DNA of 36,859 nucleotides from Elysia marginata. Lineage: Eukaryota; Mollusca; Gastropoda; Plakobranchidae. Of the stretch, positions 9,403-21,940 are shown in pieces (the stretch's first letter is position 1; every line of letters starts with the position of its first letter). The stretch covers positions 125,823 through 162,681 of the forward strand of contig BMAT01013347.1 of assembly GCA_019649035.1 (NCBI GenBank), given 5' to 3'. A program made the position numbers and the translations under genes. The notes under the pieces are model-generated. The model did no database searches and had not been told where the DNA came from. It saw nothing but the letters and a program-made list of their open reading frames with translations.

Positions 9403-11896
9403 GTAATAGTTTGAGTTGTTGTTTTTTCCCTTCTTTTGGTTTACTTTCATATTATCATTTGTGTTTGCTTCAATTATAATGATTACTGTATAACTTGGAA
9501 ATATTTTGTTTATAGTGCAGTAGAATAAAAGATTATCAGTCTAGTGAAGGGCTAAATGACACTTTGTTGGCCTGAAATTCGAAATTTTAGTTGGTTTGTG
9601 CTTTTTCAAGGGACCATGATATAGCTTTTAAAATCAAGTTTGAGTATTTATCTCAGTAGGCAATGTTGTAGGTCATTTTGGGAACACAGAATTTCATTCT
9701 ATGATTCTTAAAACATGTTCTGACTCAGCTCCTTCAACATATATTTACTTTGAATGTTGCAATGCTCTTTGGCTTTTACAAGTTTGTGCTGCAGGTTTCT
9801 AAGCCACATGTCGTTGCTGTGTAATCACTTTCTCTTGAAATCTAAAAAAAGGCTGATGGCAAAGCTGGTAGAATTAAACAATTTATAAAAACTAATTTTG
9901 TTATATAAAAAGAAAAAAGTTTGTCACAAGTGTGAAAACAAACACTATTTGTTTCTTCTTTCCTAATCACATGTCTTCTTTTAGAGCATCAAGCTGTACA
10001 TTGTTCTTGACTTAAGGTGGCCTTGTAGTCCTCCCATTTCTTAACTTTTTTTTTGGTGGCTTAAAAAGAATCAGCCTTTCAGGTATAATTTTTCAGATTT
10101 ATATGTAACAATTTGAGGGCCGAACTTTCAGGATTGGGTTTTTTTTTGGAACATTTTTTATTTATTTTTACAAATATCCTTATTTATTAAGGGTCATGTC
10201 TTCTTTTTCAGTTGCATTAAACTTATGTGCTATTAAAAGACTCAAAATTTTTATGTGCTGAAGATTTGACAAGTATTGTAAACTGTACTTCGTTCAAATT
10301 TAAAGCTTAATTGTGGAATCTTGGTAAAACACATTTTGGACAAGAAAATTGCTGAAAAATATTTTTACGGTTTGTTATCTATTATGTTTATATTTTTTGT
10401 TTTATAGTTGTTTGTTTATGTTTTGGAAAATAATTCATTTTTCAAAGTTCATGTGCTAGTCCTTAAGGAAAAAAAATGTTAACTTAAAAAAAAAAAGTAA
10501 ATAAAATAGCTGAGCATACGCTGACAGAGAACAGTTGTCAAGTGTAACACCCCCTCTTCTTTTCTTCTTTCTGGTATAAAACGTAGAGAGGAAATAAAAT
10601 ATTGCATTGAAGGTCCCAACACTGGTGCCAGCTCTAGTCTGATAAAAATGAACATGGTTTATTATTATGTAATCTAAGAAGATATGTGTATAAAACAAAA
10701 GTAAAAGTTAATATCTTGCCTTTAGGAAACACCAAAGGAAGCTAGGGATTGTGAAATGTTACACTTATACCCTTGTGTTTTGTTATTTCAATTTTTAAAG
10801 TTTTATTTAGCGATTCACGTTTTGCTTCAACGGTTTTTTTTCTATTGAACTGAAATACTTGTACTAAGGTGTAGTGGTTCACTAAAGAAGAAAACCTAGA
10901 TAAATTACGCACAGGTTAGAAATTGAACAACTCAAAACATGCCTGTTGCTTAAAAGAGTGGAGAGTTGATGTCTCGAGTGATAATAATCGAGATGACCTA
11001 AATTGCAGAAGGGCCACGTGGTTATAGGTCAAGCACCAATCTCTTGCGCCTTTCTCTTTGCATATTATCGTTGCAGGTTGCGCTCCGCTCATGGGGACGA
11101 TAGGAAAAAAAACTTGGCAATGTCAATGATCTCTCTTTGAGCACTTTTTGATTCCCTATAATGCTCCAATAGCAATGATCACGGGGTAGATATTAGTCAG
11201 CCGTATTTTATTCATTAGTTGAGTTTTTTAAAACTTAAAATTGTGCCTAAACGGTTTTATGTGTGTCGCTTTCTTTCAACTCTAGGTAACTTTCAGATCT
11301 CTTATGCAAAAACAAAACGGCATCATTAACTAAACCCTCAACAGTATCAATGAATGAAAAATATGTATCTACTGTAGATAATGTAGGATGTTTTTGATCT
11401 TTCTTGACCACTTAACTGTGCTGCCTCACTCGTTCAATGCAATGCGCTGTGTACCATTTTGCGAACTTGTTTTCATATGATTAGGAATAGAACTTAAAAG
11501 AGATGTGTACCTTAAAAATGTATCGCTTCAATTTCTGTACTTACCTAATTAGACTTGAATTATCATTTATACTTATTTTCCTGCGCGTTAAGGCTGGGGT
11601 TATAAAGCTCTATGTAATCCTAGTCAAATTTAAAAATTTGAATGGATTATAATTTTGAGAGGGAAGAAAACCTACCCCCCCCCCCCCATACACACAATAT
11701 TGTTCACATACTTCTCCACATTACGACTGTATGAAAAATATTAAACTCATAGGCTATTGAAATAGTGGTTTTTAATATTTATTAAATTACCCATACTTGT
11801 ATTGTTTTTAGAGTCATAAAACTTTTTTTTCTTTTTCTTATAGTGCTGTACAGTTATTAAAACCAATCCTTAAGCTGGTTGTCTCTTCATTTCCAG
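9403..11896 (+). other. Intron 4
   Basis: Intron of 2494 nt with a GTAATA donor and a tttccag acceptor. It is AT-rich with poly-T and poly-A tracts and a poly-C run near 11675-11687. I find no convincing mobile element or gene in it. Confidence 0.6.
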
Positions 11897-13497
11897 TTAA
11901 TGAAAACATCCGCGCTAACAGCGAGAGCCTGGATTTGTCCAAGTCATCTCCCAAAAAACTCGTGGATGAACAGGGTGACCATGAAAATTCTTCATTTGAA
12001 CCTGGAAATCAGCTTAAAGAGTTTAAACTTTTAATCTCCAAATTAGCTTCAATGTGTAATATGCCAGTCTTGCAAGATGATCTTATAAACATTAGTCAAA
12101 ACCGCTATTTAATGCCCTTTGCCCAGGAGATCAAAGCTGCGAAGAAGAAATTTCTTGAAAATTGTGATAAAGACAAACTGAAGAAAATGAAAGAAGTTCT
12201 CAAAATGAAAAAAAGCAAACAGAGAAAATCAAAATTGAAGGCTTTGCTTGCTGAGTCAGGCCTTTCAAACGAACAGCTGTTGATTCTGGCTCAAGATTCC
12301 TCAGTTTATAGACGAAAAATCAGCTGGAAAAGCATGGCTGATGGCCCTGACAAAGAAGCAATGCTCAAATCACACAAAAAATCCATAAGAATGAGAACAC
12401 AAGAGCGTCAGCAAAGGCTTCTTGAAATGGCAGAGATGCTGAAACGTAACCAAACTAATGATCCTGGCATGGCAATCATGTCAAAAGATGGATGTAAAAA
12501 GTGCACTTTACACAAGTCCTCAGTATCTGTGGTTTCCCATAATACTTACCAGCTCTCCGTAGATAATATAGATGAGGTGGCTGAGGCACTCACAGGTAAA
12601 ACAACTAAAGCCTTCTTACTCCAACAAAAAGTGCAGGACAAATCAAAAGAAAAAAGTAAAGTTGAACAAAACAGAAAGACTTCAATAAAAAAGAAAATGA
12701 AGCAGATAATTGGTAAAATGTTAACTGAAGTCACAGATGCTGGATACCGTGTGCTGGTTACAAGCACTGTAGGATCTGAAGCTGGTTCACACAGTTCTGA
12801 GCTCAGTGTGATGCCATTAAAAATTGACGACTTTTTCCCTGAAACAAAAGAGAGTGAAGTCAAACCTGAGCTCACTGAAGAAGAATACGCCAAGCAACTT
12901 GAAAGAGAGCAAATAATGGAGAAGCAAAAAGTGAATGAGGAAAAAATGAAAGAAATTGAGACCAAGCTGATACGCATTTTATCAGGTGCTGAAGAAATAT
13001 TTATCCCTACAAGAAAAAGATATAGCCCAGGAGAACCACGTCCTTCAGATGCCGAACGTATGAAAGAATACAGGAAAAGATTGAAACAGGATCCAGAGAA
13101 GTATCAGGTTTACAAACAAAAACGAGCTATGAACAAAAAATGGCGTAAGTTGGGACAGTTGGCAGCCAAGGTCAAAGTAAATACCCCAGGTTCAGCGTTG
13201 TCTGTAATTCCAGCCTCTGTCAACGAAGAAGTGCACAACACTCAGCCATTGGGATCCATAGTGAACATCAATCAGCCAGTAGCAAATGTGAACATGCATT
13301 GCCCTCCAGTCTTTGAGCACCCAGCCAGTCACCAACCATCGGCTTCAGTCGTCAGTGTCCATCACACAAATCAGTATGTTAGTCAGGTATCTGGTATTCA
13401 TGCACCTCACCAGCAACCGATTACATATGGAAATGATATGGAATTTGTTGAATTAATAGCTGCAACCCACAATGTTCAAAACCAGCATTTTGGTTAA
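11897..13497 (+). CDS. Exon 5: terminal exon, lysine-rich helical C-terminal module
   Basis: The acceptor (tcatttccag) ends at 11896. Two bases complete the phase-1 codon and the frame then runs 533 codons to TAA at 13495-13497. Joined protein length is 775 residues. Seen in order: a short acidic stretch; a leucine-containing helix; a dense K/R helix with KMKEVLKMKKSKQRKSKLK that could be a nuclear localisation signal; a Q/R-rich helix (RMRTQERQQRLLEMAEML); KKKMKQIIGKMLTEV; a glutamate-rich coiled-coil-like block near 12860-12970; then SDAERMKEYRKRLKQDPEKY (about 13043-13105) and a H/P/V-rich tail. I recall the AER-x-YRKRLKxDPEKY motif from many uncharacterised invertebrate proteins, where it may bind nucleic acid. 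I do not recognise a named family. The next exons downstream enter in a different phase, so this exon must be a terminal choice of its own. Confidence 0.88.
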
Positions 13498-13507
13498 TGT
13501 TTCATTC

Positions 13508-13513
13508 AATAAA
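13508..13513 (+). promoter_or_regulatory. AATAAA polyadenylation signal for exon 5
   Basis: A canonical AATAAA hexamer lies only 10 nt after the exon 5 stop codon. It would give an unusually short 3' UTR. Further AATAAA hexamers near 14686 and 14974 could serve longer transcripts. Confidence 0.5.
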
Positions 13514-16165
13514 ATGTGTTTCAGTTTGTTAGAATTATAAAATTAAAAACTTATTTTTTTTTGCTAATTAAAGCACTTCTTTTATAATTACTTTTTAACT
13601 CACCGGGATTGAATGGTAATTTCCTGTTATATGAAGAACACGCTTGTTCTTATGATTTTTAAACATTGTCATGTTTTTTTTTGGCAGCAAATTCAACACA
13701 TTATTGGAATTGTATAACACAAACAGCATTTTGCGTAAACCTTTATGCAATAGCAAATAGATATTATTTTACGAACTGCTGATTTTAAGAAGTGTAAATA
13801 TGTATTATACTGTACATAAAAATACCCATACATGTAGATGTACAATTCAACTATCGTCAAATAGATGTGTGGTTAAACTGTGATAAAAGAGATGCACATA
13901 TAGGCCTACATGTATTATTTAATTGTAAATCGATGTCAGATAAAAGCCATTGCCAAAACATACTGTGGCATTATTATCAACTTTTATGTCATGCCAGACT
14001 GGACATAAAATAATGTATTCATAGCTTAATTCTGAATCGTCTTTGTAAGAGATGTGGTAAAGATTTTAGTTTATTTTAGATTGTCATATCTAGAGCAGAG
14101 AACTTTGTGTAGTATTTGGTGCTGACACTGCCTCACAAAGTTCAAGTTTTGTGCGATTCTAGATCTAAAATATATTTCAGAAAGTCGTAGTTTTGTTCTA
14201 ATGCATCTAATCAGAACAGTCATATAATGTTTTGGTTGTAAAACAAACTCACTGATTTTTTTTTCAAATTACAGTGGAAACTGGAATCCACTTAAAATCA
14301 ACACCTTTAATATAAGCTCTTGTTTCAAGTCAACTGTGTTCGGCTGTCCCAGCTTGTATGTCTTTGTATTTTATGTAATGGTTAAAATCAACTCTTGCAA
14401 AAAGTCCACCTGTTTTTTTTTTCGGCCCTAAGACTTTGTCAGTACATGCCGATGCAAATTGCAATGCATGACGTATGTTTTGGAAAATATTTACAAAGCA
14501 GCACTGTTTAAAAAAAAAGTGGAATTTCTCACTGTCTTTTGAATACAAAATTTGAAATTTACGCGAGAGGTATTGAAGATGCAATTTGTATAATTTTATA
14601 GTTCCGCGATCTTTTCGCTGTAGGTGTAAAATATGAAATTAAAAAATTCATATTTTGATGAGACCCCTATATCTAGATTTAGAGAACAATAAACACAATG
14701 GTGTTTTTGGATTTTGTCTTTCAGAACAGACGCTTCTCTTGTTTTATCTCAAATCTAATTTCCTACAGCATATGCTACCCTTATTATAGGTTTGAATGGA
14801 TGCTTATTGGGTACCAGCAATTCACAATTATAATTCATATTGTTGTTTTGCAAATTATATGCTATGTTGTCATCTTTTGCAGTGCCTCCCCCCCCCTCTC
14901 CCGCTCCTCTTTAGTGCCTTTTTGTCGTTATTTCTCGTTAACTTTTTCTTGATTCAAGACTGTTTTGTTACTGAATAAATTTTTCTTACAAATACAGCGG
15001 ATTTAGGCTTTCATATATGTTTTATAATATATCATATGTACATGTTTTACATATTATTCTAAGAATCTTACTTCAAATGTTTTACCGCCATTTGTGAACT
15101 GGTATACATGTACATATATTGCATTTCACTATAAAAAAATTAAGTGCGTAATATTCAAAGATCAACATAGGATATAGAATAAGAATCTCTAATTATAAAA
15201 AAAACTTAAATGAAATAATCAAAAGTTTACCACAGCAAATAAACTAAAAATATCTATTTACGTTTGCATGAGATTGAAAAAAAAAACACACGCTTTTAGG
15301 CTTGTTGATTAAAAGCTGAATGCACAACATTAAAACATAGAGAAACTGGAAAGTTGTTGCCTAAAAATGCCTAAAAACCAGGTGCGGTATTTGTTTGGTG
15401 TTTTGGAATGGGCTATGAATTTATAAAATGGTCTACGATTTTTAGGATTGAAAGATTTTAAATTAAAGGTATGAAATTAGCAGTGGGGAGAAGTAGGCTT
15501 GTAAGTGGAAATGCGCGAAATGTCTGCCTTTATCACGATTCAAAACTTTGACTTATACAGTTATAGTGGCGTCGGCACCCAACGCCTTACCATTTGAGAA
15601 ATATAGCTTATATTATGTCGCCACTACGCTACTTAAAAAAAGAACGCTTTTATCTTTTGCAATTCTTGCACTTTTACTTGTTGTAAATTGCTTTATTTTT
15701 ACAATCAGTTCTTCGCAATAAGCTTTAAAATATTAAGAAAGCTTAAGATAACTCTTATTACTCTTATTGTGTATAAAATCGCTTTAGGTACCCCCTCTCC
15801 CATGGTCATAAAAAGATAGAGAAGAGTTTGACTGTCTCACTACTGCTTAAAACTTAATGGTTCGATAACCACATTTATCATACACATAATCTATATCGCT
15901 ACATGTTATATACTTGCATCCTTAGGCCTTTTTGTCCCATTACTTTCGGGCTGTCAAAGATTGCTCCAACAAAAGTTTGGCGTGCATCCATGATATAATT
16001 ACTCATAGTTATACTGTATTATTGAGGATGATAGATGTATTAAAAATGCCAAAACGCTTGTTTTTCGAGAAGAAAAACGAACCCGCCAAATAAAATAGAA
16101 AAAATACTGTAGTTAGCACCAACCTCTTTTCCCGTAATCTCTCATTCTCAAATTCCGATTTGCAG
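13514..16165. other. Non-coding stretch after exon 5
   Basis: 3' UTR or intron DNA, depending on which terminal exon is used. It has a 10-bp perfect hairpin stem (14100-14109 with 14134-14143), a C-rich run near 14888, and a small inverted pair tagtggcg / cgccacta between about 15564 and 15630. A weak acceptor at 14274 opens only 13 codons in phase 1. I see no gene. Confidence 0.5.
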
Positions 16166-16290
16166 GAACAACAGAAAAAATTCATGGTCTTCCTCGCTTA
16201 TTTAATCCTAGAAGGATCTACCGTGTGATAGACATCGATTTAGATCGGCATCTTGATGTAGATAAAAGTTCTAACGTCCACGAGATCTAG
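16166..16290 (+). CDS. Weak candidate short terminal exon, phase 1
   Basis: An acceptor (gatttgcag, preceded by a C/T-rich stretch) ends at 16165. Read in phase 1, the phase in which exons 1-4 leave, the frame is open for 40 codons beginning G-T-T-E-K-I-H-G and stopping at TAG 16288-16290. Nothing in the peptide is recognisable. An open run of this length is common by chance in this DNA, so the call rests only on the acceptor and the phase. Confidence 0.18.
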
Positions 16291-17492
16291 ATTCTACCTT
16301 CTCTATGATCTAGACCTAGCTTTAGAATCCAGAGAACTGCTTGATTCCAACTCTCGAAATTAGTAGAAGTATGGACCTGTTGTCTGAAATATCTTTTTGT
16401 TTGTGATGCCAAGAATGGGAAATGTAAGACAACTAGCACAGTTTACTCTCTTGTCCTTTGTTACTTAACTGTACACCATACTACCGTCGGTACAACTATT
16501 ACCACATGTATGTTGTTGGGCGAGGTGCTAGTTATTAATGAAGTAATTCATGTAAATAAGAATAGAAAAGGTTCGTATTGTACAGTGTTCGAACCTGCTT
16601 ACTTTTGTATACATGTAGTATAATTTACAAGTACATGAATTGCGTCACTATGCCTATTTGCTAATGTCGATAAATTCACTTTGTTCAAACATTGTATAAT
16701 GTATGTAGTTATAACTTTTTCCAGAAAAATATATAAACGTATTTTTTCTCTACCGTAGCAAAAGAGATAACACATGTGATGTAAGGTAATTAAGTTATGA
16801 CAAATGTAACGGCAAAATCACTTCACACCTGAATACATGTAATTCCGACCAGCTCTTAAGATTTTAAAGTCACACGAATTAAAAGCAAAAGCAGACTTCA
16901 GAGAAAAATATGGCATTCGGACCAACCTATTGTCTACTCGTTACTGTACAAACAATATGATTAAAATTTTATTGATTGACACTACAGGTTAAAGAAATGG
17001 TGACATTCGCTAAACGTTTGTTATATCTGTATGAAATACACGTGTCGATGTAGAAATAAACGTGTGACAAATACATGTAGCTTTGAAATCTGAAGACTTC
17101 TAATTCTAACTAAGACGTAATAAAAAAAAGAAACATTATTTTAAGTAAACTTTTCATTCACCTCCTCAAAAAACAAAACAAACAAAAAACATTGTTTTCT
17201 AAAGTCGCAACCTCGGGTTGGAAGCAAGTTGCGAACCAGTACACATCAATCTATCTCAAATCGCATAGGTTGACCACTATTGATCACTATTTCAATAAAA
17301 ACACAACATTGGTTTTTTATCGATGATCATTGTTTGCTTCAAATACTAACATGATATCTTGAACTGATATCTGATGTACAGGTTATGAAAATATAGCATA
17401 ATGTTAAACCATCACTTTAAAGTTCCCTAAATGGAAGGGGAATCTAATATTTAATAAGGCCTACTGCTTACTTACTAAGAAATAAAACGCCT
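16291..17492. other. Non-coding stretch
   Basis: AT-rich DNA with TACATGTA-type palindromic words. I see no coding, repeat or RNA gene feature here. Confidence 0.4.
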
Positions 17493-17800
17493 TCAGCAAG
17501 CAGGAGCATCCGATCTGGCAGCTTCCGCAGTTTTTCTTATCTCTTCGGTGATGGCAGTGTACCTTGGTCGATTCTTTTCGATGTGGTGTAGTGTATCCAG
17601 ATTTTTTTCCAGCTTTGTGGTGGAAAGTTTTTTTATATCTTTACTTATTCAGAGTAGCTGGGAGTTTCGTTTGTGGTCTACCTCTTGCTCTTTCATTCTT
17701 TTCCACATAAACATGCATTGTTTCATTTGCAAATATGCTTGGGTCTCTCCTTAGGGTGTTCAAAGAGTCTCCATCTTGTTTCGCGCACCTTCATACTCAT
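17493..17800 (-). mobile_element. LINE C-terminal fragment (frameshifted)
   Basis: The minus strand encodes ERARGRPQTKLPATLN in one frame, followed after a shift by KDIKKLSTTKLEKN, then RYTAITEEIRKTAEAARSD and a TGA at 17493-17495. The RGRP-x-TLPxTLN motif is typical of the end of non-LTR retrotransposon polyproteins. The copy carries at least one frameshift and is 5'-truncated. It is a different family from the tails at 1.2, 3.5 and 5.3 kb. Confidence 0.65.
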
Positions 17801-20200
17801 AGTGAGTGGAGCCTCTCCGCACTTTTTGTATAAGATAGCATTGGACGTAGTAATAGTAATACTAATACACATATTTAATAATGAAATTTGCAGAAATAAG
17901 AGACATGCGTTCTTTTAAATTTAATATTTATTTTAACGTGCGCCTCATGGAATTTATAGGGTTTTTTGTCTTTCGAGTAATTTTAATCATTTCTTATGGC
18001 AGAGGATTCTCTGAATGTTAAACGTTGATACCATCCCTTGAGTACAAGGCGCCCAAGTTCGTCCCACGCCGTACTCAATTTTATACATTATACTATTTAT
18101 AGACAATTGGGAACATGTCGGGGGAAAAAAGGCCAGTCTATCTTTCAGATTGATGCCCTATTGCTGCAAGTATGCCAGAGTGGCTTTAGCCATGTGGGGT
18201 TTTGCATTGACCTACTAAACACGAGGCTGTCGAATGTCTCAAAACCAGGCACAAGTGTTTGCTTCATTGATGCATGTTTGGGTATAAATCTGAGCCTCCA
18301 GGTTTTTGCACCGCCTGCAGCCGCAACGCGATCGCGAACTTAGGTTCCTCCAGCGACGCGACCGAAAAATTTACCGATTATGAGTGCTACAGCAAATTGC
18401 ATATTTGACGATAGTAAAAGTGGAATAAATTTACCTGGCTAATGCAACATGCATACAAAATTGAAGTGTTAGTCATCGGAGTTTGAGTATAGAAAGCCCT
18501 GCTTTTAGCCTTGGCCTAGGATAGATAAAATCTAGTATCAGATGGCTTCGTTGTTCGAGAAGCAATATTTAATGTTCTGAATCGATATTGTGAACTCTTT
18601 TACAATGTAGAGATTTAAGAAACCCAGGACACAAGTATGAAACACCGGCCTGATCTAGATATAAACTGTGTTTTTGCCACATGTAAATTTAAAGACCTGA
18701 TTTTACAATGTATGAATATCGGCTATGAGAACTCCAGGGTCGCTCGATCTATCCAGGTCTACTAGGCCTAAGTGATGATATCCATTAAAAAAATAATTGC
18801 ATTACTAGGTCTGTGCGTAAAAACAACTCTAGGACCATGGATTTCTTAAGATTAAAACCTTTGGATTTTTACTGTAGAGGGCATGGCGTTAAACTGTTGA
18901 TTGTATGATATGATAGCAAACAAGAATGATTCGATGGTTTAATTTTTTTTTTTTGCAAGTTACTTTAAGAATATCACTCATGGAATGAAGTTGATAGCGT
19001 AATTACCGTAAAGGCTGGGTCACTCAGTCACATGTTTTCGTTTGAAAATATAAACACATTATATAATCAAATTTGATATACCATAAATCTTTTTTCAACC
19101 TCATGGTTAACATTTAACCATGAGAAAAATCATTTCGGTTTGAATCGCTATGTTAGAGAGTTGCAAGCCTTCATACCGACATTTTTCAAATTATGCCCCT
19201 TTTGTACCGAACCATAACACTTTAACAGACAGGCCACTTCTTGCGTAATCTCTTTTGTTTGCTTAAAGTAAATGTCCTGTTATGGTTTATAAGACAATTT
19301 AAAGATAGAACCATGATATAACATTGCTTCTTCAAATTTTCAATTATTTACGGTAATAGTTTTCATTAGGATATTTGTACACCCTTTACCCTTTTTAATG
19401 ATTTATATTATAGGGAATAAAGACATCATTCTGATACTTTGATTTCTTCTTTCTTTTGGACTGCGTAGGAGTCCCAAAAATTTTTTCTTGGCCTCCCATT
19501 GTATTGATTCTAAAGTCAGTAATTGGGCTATACTAAATAGTTTCATACGTAAGTGTATAGGTTTTTAACTGTTGAACTCAGGGAAAGAATGTATAACTCA
19601 TATTCAATCGTATTTTTTCAAGTTTTTCATTTACGTTATAACTGTTTGTATGTATGGAGGGAAAAATTAGATTGCGCATGGTTGTTTTTTCTACGCTGTA
19701 GCCTAGTTTTTACCAAAAATTTCAGAAATGCATGACGTATTTAATACCAAATAGATTAAGATTTTGATATTTCGAATGTAGAAGCCAGAGACAGAAAGAT
19801 GTGTTTTTCGAACTGGAGTTCAATACATTTTACACGTACATGTTTTTCAAATGTATTAATATTAGATGTCAATTCACCGGTCTTGTTTTAAGTTTGTTTT
19901 CTTTCACAAAGGGGTTTTTACATTTAAAACTGATGAAAATTTGGAGGTTTATTGTTGTTTTTTTTTAGTGCAAAATTCCGCAATATTAATGGTGCCTTAA
20001 AATTAAAAATGTGTGTGGTTGAGAACGGTAATTGCAGCTGACCTACGTATGTGCACCACGTGATAAAGCATCACCATTTTTATTTAAATTTTATTCAAGC
20101 ACCCTTGTTTGGATGTCAGCACAGTAACGCACACACATACAGACATGCAGTTAGTACTAGTAGGCCTAATTTAATCGAAGTTTTTAATTGCAAAGTCTAA
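17801..20200. other. Non-coding stretch
   Basis: Mostly AT-rich DNA. A locally GC-richer patch at about 18020-18370 includes CGACGCGACCG-like words that resemble MITE ends, but I could not find a partner. A 101-codon open run at 18038-18343 has no recognisable motif and I do not call it a gene. Confidence 0.4.
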
Positions 20201-20392
20201 AGCCGGCTTCACATGACGCGTATCCCGCACGGAAATCTCCGGACCATCTCTAGACAGGTGATCCATTTTTGCTTTCACACGGTGCGTTCCAATTTGAAAG
20301 GGTGCATGTGAATAATATAAGGACATAACTTTTTTTCAAAATCTCCGGTCCGAAGTTTTCAGCATGGGGTACGCGTCACGTGAAACGGACTT
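20201..20392. mobile_element. Palindromic MITE with about 45-bp terminal inverted repeats
   Basis: The left arm (20201-20245, starting AGCCGGCTTCAC) and right arm (20347-20392, ending GTGAAACGGACTT) are imperfect inverted repeats, roughly three-quarters identical by eye. Both contain ACGCGT next to CAC(A/G)TGA. The interior is about 100 bp, has no coding capacity and carries a further TTTCACAC / GTGTGAA-like echo. Flanks contain TAAAG on the left and TTAAAG on the right, so a TAA-like target duplication is possible but not clear. This fits a non-autonomous DNA transposon. Confidence 0.7.
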
Positions 20393-21715
20393 AAAGCATA
20401 TTCGCAGCCACGGCCAAGCATATTGTACAAGCTCTGAGCAGAGCGCAGATCAATTTTTTTAACAGCTATCTCTTGTAACGACGTATATGACTCATAAGTG
20501 ATATTCGAGATCCCCGCGCTTTTGGGAGACGGACAGTCCCGCTATTTTTTTTTTTTTTTTTGCAAACGTACTGGCTTCAGGCTCCTTTTTCTAGCATGAT
20601 GTTTAGGCGAGCAAATTTTATTGAAAGATATAGAAATATGTGATATTTACTCTCGATGGGGTGTCGGGTCTGCAATGCGGCGGTCTAGCCCATAGCCCTT
20701 TTCCCGCTGACAGACAATTTGCAGAGAGTGATTTTGAATACAATTTTTAAAAATTCGTCAAAACCGTGTCTTGCTGAATTGCAATTAATATACATGTAGT
20801 ACGGGCCCCAATGAAGGTAGGAGTAGGCTTCCGTCACATCTACACGGAAAGGTGACGTGAACAACATCCTTGCGTGGGGATCTTGTATCTAGTGCGATTG
20901 CAGCATAACAAATCCACCTGGTTATGTTATGTGAACAAGAGTTGTCCTTTTGAGGCATGAAATGCCCGTCTAATGAAAAAAAAAAGCTATGAAAAACACT
21001 CACACGTGGACCAGGGTGACAGGTCAATGTCATTCTCAGAAAATACATGGAGGTATTGCAGTAAATGCTTGAGTTTGAAGATTGAAAAAAATGGCATGCT
21101 TAATGGTCAGTATCCTAGGTCAGTATACATCGTTAGGCCTACATGTACATGTATTTAAGCTTAGATTTCCCAATTTCATCTAAATGGTGCTCACAAACGC
21201 CTGGCGTATGAAATTTACAGTTCACATGACGTGTTTACTGAAATTTTTAGGAGCTTCTGACCTATCTCATATTTTCAAAATAAGATAAAAGTTTGATGTC
21301 TTGTGTTGTCCGTTTCATACGATTTTTTAGGGTCGTTATACCTGTGAAGAAGTTCATGCTTCAAATCAAATTGGTCTGTACGGAGAGGTCACATTTTTAC
21401 TCACTCCTGTCTACCATTTTGCGAATGAACGCTCATAAACAAAATAGTTTCACACGCCTCTATTGTTGAAATCTGTCGAAGTTAGGTTAGATCTATGTAT
21501 CTAAATTTTGACTGCCATATATAAATCAATTTAAATAATCTAGATTTAGAATTAGAAACGAGACTTGAATTTACGTTAGATTAAACTTTGGTTGTTGTTT
21601 CTATTTCTACATCTAGACACCTACATTAAAATCTAGACATACATTATATTATTTATATATAAGATCTAGATTTTAGATCAGTGTGTAGTTGAAGAAATAG
21701 AAGAGGAAGAGAGAG
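20393..21715. other. Non-coding stretch
   Basis: No gene recognised. It contains a poly-A run near 20977-20986, a clustered AGGCCTACATGTACATGT word at about 21134, and several ATCTAGA/AGATCTAGA words at 21480-21680. Confidence 0.4.
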
Positions 21716-21781
21716 AAACAGAGAGCGAGAGAGATGGAGAGAAACAGAGAGCGAGAGAGATGGAGAGAAAGAGAGAGAGGG

Positions 21782-21831
<50 letters not shown>
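21716..21831 (+). repeat. (GA)n microsatellite next to a microexon
   Basis: A purine run of GAGAGA units with interspersed AC and TGG interruptions. It includes two copies of a unit of about 27 nt (AGAGCGAGAGAGATGGAGAG) at 21721-21775, then a pure (GA)n tract to 21831. It ends 43 nt upstream of the microexon acceptor at 21874. Open frames running through it are artefacts of the repeat. Confidence 0.85.
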
Positions 21832-21833
<2 letters not shown>

Positions 21834-21874
21834 TCAAATTTCGCTTAAGTCCGAAATTCTTATTTTTATTACAG

Positions 21875-21900
21875 ATTCTGAAGGCGCAGCGAAAAGTAAG
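21875..21900 (+). CDS. Candidate microexon: phase 1 in, phase 0 out, with tandem donors
   Basis: A good acceptor (cttatttttattacag) ends at 21874. Entered in phase 1 the exon reads (N/D)-S-E-G-A-A-K-S-K and ends exactly on a codon boundary at 21900, followed by a strong donor GTATGT. This is the only exon I found that converts the phase-1 exit of exons 1-4 to the phase-0 entry needed by both zinc-finger exons. With it, the joined frames are 1293 nt (430 aa, set A) and 1278 nt (425 aa, set B). A second strong donor, GTAAGG at 21896, would give a 21-nt version that keeps phase 1. The borders and phases are seen; its use is inferred. Confidence 0.5.
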
Positions 21901-21940
21901 GTATGTACATTTAGTTCTAAAATTATATTTTTATTGATAG

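Noticed and set aside
12546..12977. 143-codon minus-strand frame inside exon 5
   Set aside because: Shadow of the lysine-rich exon. Its S/F-rich translation is what reverse-complemented AAA/GAA codons give.
18038..18343. 101-codon + strand frame
   Set aside because: No motif, starts on a non-standard codon, no splice support, and sits in a patch that looks like a decayed repeat.
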